From: Streptosporangium amethystogenes
GTDB lineage: Bacteria > Actinomycetota > Actinomycetes > Streptosporangiales > Streptosporangiaceae
Assembly: GCF_000721075.1 (NCBI RefSeq)
Contig: NZ_JOEQ01000005.1
Coordinates: forward strand, 186,001 to 250,000
Length of the DNA stretch: 64,000 bases
Direction: 5' to 3'
Shown here: positions 61,997-64,000 of the stretch, in pieces
Numbering within the stretch: the stretch's first letter is position 1
How the letters are laid out: each line of letters starts with the position of its first letter
Notes under the pieces: model-generated
What the model was told of the DNA's origin: nothing
The model's database searches: none
The model's input: only the letters and a program-made list of their open reading frames with translations
Program-made: the position numbers and the translations under genes

Positions 61997-63031
61997 ATGG
62001 CACGCAAGGCCGCTACTCTCGCGGATGTCGCCGCGGCCGCCGGGGTCTCGGTGTCGCTGGTGTCGAAGGTGCTCAGCAACACCGGACGCGCCTCGGAGGA
62101 GACCCGCCGGCGCATCTTCGATGCCGTGGAGCGGCTCGACTTCCAGCCCAACGCGCTGGCCAAGTCCTTCGCCCGAGGGCGGAGCGAGCTGGTCGGGATC
62201 CTCATCGAGGACGCCTCGGAGATCTTCAGCAGCATGGTGCTGCGCGGCGCGGAGCGCAGGCTGGCCACGGGCGGCCTGGCCACGCTCGTGTGCGACGCCG
62301 CCGAGAGCGACCAGCGGCGATCGCAGTTCGTCCGCGCGCTCGAAGCGCGCCACGTCGACGCCGTGCTGGTCATCGGCTCCGGGCCGTCGGGTCTCTACCC
62401 GTCCATCTCCGACAGGTTGTCCTGCCCCGTCGCCTACGCCTTCTGCGAGTCCGACAACCCCGCCGACGCGTCGTTCCTCCCCGACGACTACGGTGCCGGG
62501 CGGCTCGCCGCCGAGCACCTGCTGTCGCTCGGCAGGACGAAGATCGCGCACATCGCGGAGGGCAGCGAGCGGGGCGCCGAGCTGCGCACGCGTGGTTTCG
62601 TGGAGACCCTCGCCGCCGCGGGGCAGCCGCTGGAGCCGCTCTACGGCGACTGGTCCAAGGCCTGGGGTCTCCAGGCGGTCAACCAGCTGATCGAGGCGGG
62701 CACCGAGTTCGACGCGATCTTCTGCGCCAACGACTTCATCGCCTACGGCGCCTACGTCGGCCTACGCGCCCACGGCATGCGGATCCCCGAGGACGTGGCG
62801 CTCGTGGGCCACGACCACTTCTCCATGGACCCGCCGGAACGCCGATCGGGGTTCCTGACGAGCATCGACCCCAACCTGCCCGCGCTCGGCAACGCGGCGG
62901 CACAGCACCTGATCTCGCCGGGCATGGCGGGCGACTTCGCGCCGAAGCTCTTCGTCGGCCGCACGACGGCGGGTGGTCAGGCATCCGCCGACCTGACCAC
63001 CCTCCTGGAGTTCATCGACCAGTTGCTCTGA
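61997..63031 (+). CDS. LacI family transcriptional regulator of the importer 3 operon
   Basis: 344 residues, ATG with AAGGA upstream. Helix-turn-helix TLADVAAAAGVSVSLVSKVL (about residues 7-26), hinge FQPNALAKSFARG, then the sugar-sensing domain with DAIFCANDFIAYGAY and VALVGHDHFSMDPPERRSG. The normal GFDD is replaced by GHDH. It probably represses the divergent operon through the palindrome at 61892-61909. Its 3' end abuts an antisense mannosidase fragment. Confidence 0.92.
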   Translation: MARKAATLADVAAAAGVSVSLVSKVLSNTGRASEETRRRIFDAVERLDFQPNALAKSFARGRSELVGILIEDASEIFSSMVLRGAERRLATGGLATLVCDAAESDQRRSQFVRALEARHVDAVLVIGSGPSGLYPSISDRLSCPVAYAFCESDNPADASFLPDDYGAGRLAAEHLLSLGRTKIAHIAEGSERGAELRTRGFVETLAAAGQPLEPLYGDWSKAWGLQAVNQLIEAGTEFDAIFCANDFIAYGAYVGLRAHGMRIPEDVALVGHDHFSMDPPERRSGFLTSIDPNLPALGNAAAQHLISPGMAGDFAPKLFVGRTTAGGQASADLTTLLEFIDQLL

Positions 63032-63316
63032 AGCGGCCCACAGCTCGGCCTCGCGCAGCAGGTGCTCGTCGCGGCGGTTGCCCTGCGTGGTCAGGTGCCG
63101 GGTGGTGAGGGATCCGCGGTGCAGTTCGAGGTGGAGCTCGCCCGACCACACCGGCAGGCTCTCGTACTCGCCCTCCGCGCACTCGAAAAAGGGCTGCGGC
63201 GAGTCGATCGTGACCGCCGGCGAGCCCTCCGGCGACCTGAGCCGATTGGCGGCGGCGAGCATCTCGCGGGTCGGCCCGCCGCCGTCGCCCCAGCCGAACG
63301 GTACGAGCGAGGTCAT
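63032..63316 (-). pseudogene. GH38 alpha-mannosidase fragment
   Basis: The minus-strand frame reads LVPFGWGDGGGPTREML, then AEGEYESLPVWSGELHLELHRGSL, RNRRDEHLL-like sequence and REAELWAASE. This is a stretch from within class II/III (MAN2C1/Ams1-type) alpha-mannosidases, followed by the antisense of the LacI C-terminus. Both the catalytic N-terminus and the C-terminus are missing. It is a different subtype from the intact GH38 at 36893-41065. Confidence 0.75.
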
Positions 63317-63738
63317 GGGTGGTGTACGAGTTTGACCTGGTCACTAGCGTAGCGGCCGAGAAATGAAGACGGCGGGCCAAGAGCCGCCACCAGCATCTGG
63401 CCGGCCTCGGCCGCTACGTGCTACTCGGCGAACAGACCTCCGCGCGCATTACCGCCAAAGCAGCCCCGCCCAACGTCGCCGCACCCACTAGTTTGGCGAC
63501 CTTTCACCCTCGCCTCGTACGGCCCGGAGCTTTTCGACAGCTTCGAGAGAGTATTTCCCAGCCGTGCTCTGCCGCCCGCCAGCCGAGGCGCCGGCCAACG
63601 GTTGCGGAGCGAAGCGAGCCGCGCGGCGTCCGTTGACGAGAGGCGGTTCAGATCTCTAATCTCCGCTTAATCCGGAAAATGGAATTAGTTACCCGTGGCT
63701 TGATCGTGTCTACGTCGCCGCCGTTCGAAGGAGAACCC
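63317..63738. other. Intergenic region without recognisable features
   Basis: About 420 bp. A GTTTGACCTGGTCACT near 63329 loosely recalls the LacI operator at 61892 but has unequal arms. No credible gene or RNA is seen. The last 80 bp are AT-richer (around TCTAATCTCCGCTTAATCC) and are probably the promoter of the next gene. Confidence 0.4.
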
Positions 63739-64000
63739 GTGACCGCAGCCCCCCACTCGAACGTTCCTCACGCCGTGCCCCGGCGTGCCGTCCTCGCGGG
63801 CGCAGGTCTCGGAATGGCCACCGCCGTACTCGGGCTCCCCGGACCGGCGCGACCCGCGAGCGCGGCCGTGACACCGATGCCGCTGGGGACACTGCTCGGG
63901 ACCAACCACGCCGCCGCCGCCGGCCCCAGCATCGGCGCGCTGGCGGGGATGTCATGGGATCGCAGCGACATACTCTGGGCCGCGGTCGAATCGACCCAAG
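63739..64000 (+). CDS. Tat-exported protein, N-terminal part (runs off the window)
   Basis: GTG start after GAAGGAG. The first about 45 residues are a twin-arginine signal (VPRRAVLAGAGLGMATAVLG, then ARPASAA cleavage). The mature start reads LGTLLGTNHAAAAGPSIG and GMSWDRSDILWAAVES. I cannot name the family from 87 residues. The gene continues past the window end, so it is truncated only by the sampling. Confidence 0.75.
   Translation, partial: MTAAPHSNVPHAVPRRAVLAGAGLGMATAVLGLPGPARPASAAVTPMPLGTLLGTNHAAAAGPSIGALAGMSWDRSDILWAAVESTQ

Noticed and set aside
63418..63636. Short plus-strand frame in the last intergenic region
   Set aside because: No ribosome site, composition like shadow frames, and no recognisable motif.

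Overview
The window is high-GC DNA with dense, overlapping genes, GTG/TTG starts and strong GGAGG ribosome sites. It encodes a WS/DGAT acyltransferase, a PolX with a PHP domain, LacI- and GntR-type sugar regulators, lipoprotein sugar-binding proteins with permease pairs but no ATPase, and large secreted multidomain glycoside hydrolases. This points to a saprophytic filamentous actinomycete of the Streptosporangiaceae/Nonomuraea type. That placement is inference; no rRNA or tRNA gene is present to test it.

Layout. (1) 0-4.9 kb: general genes on the minus strand (WS/DGAT, sulfite-oxidase-like enzyme, PolX). (2) 4.9-19.5 kb: a xylan/glucan-type cluster. Minus strand: cupin, PmoA-like protein, Gfo/Idh/MocA dehydrogenase, secreted GH30, LacI regulator. 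Plus strand: a sugar ABC importer (binding protein and two permeases), GH5, a five-part GH10 xylanase and GH43. CCGAAA-N2-TTTCGG-like palindromes mark the control regions. (3) 19.6-23.5 kb: unrelated genes (DUF4142 protein, aldo/keto reductase, a small unknown, Lrp/AsnC regulator divergent from an iodotyrosine-deiodinase-like nitroreductase). (4) 23.5-24.4 kb: repeat copies, a broken IS5-type transposase and a perfect 18-bp hairpin.

(5) 24.5-51.1 kb: a second carbohydrate island. It contains a second cupin/PmoA/Gfo cassette, a ROK protein, a mannose-6-phosphate-isomerase-like cupin, an acetylxylan-esterase-like hydrolase, a GntR-LacI hybrid regulator, an unrecognised 548-residue lyase-like protein, a second ABC importer, a 1390-residue GH38 alpha-mannosidase, an RraA-like protein, a secreted clan-A hydrolase with a sugar-binding tail, an oligogalacturonate-lyase-like propeller, two frameshifted genes, a polysaccharide-deacetylase-like protein and a DHDPS/NAL-family aldolase. 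Six near-identical 18-bp sites (TARCRCGYTAACRCNYTA-like) precede the operons of this island and the GntR gene itself, so I infer one regulon. The island is bounded at both ends by IS5-type transposase fragments.

(6) 51.1-52.2 kb: gene remnants. (7) 52.2-63.0 kb: two tandem paralogues of the clan-A hydrolase, a third ABC importer paralogous to the second, and a divergent LacI regulator with its own palindrome. (8) 63.0-64.0 kb: an alpha-mannosidase fragment and the start of a Tat-exported protein.

Working model (inference): secreted and lipid-anchored proteins cut a decorated plant polysaccharide and bind the products. Three permease pairs import the oligosaccharides, probably with a shared MsiK-type ATPase encoded elsewhere. 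Cytoplasmic GH5/GH43/GH38-type enzymes, dehydrogenases, a kinase-like ROK protein and an aldolase process them. Each block answers to its own repressor.
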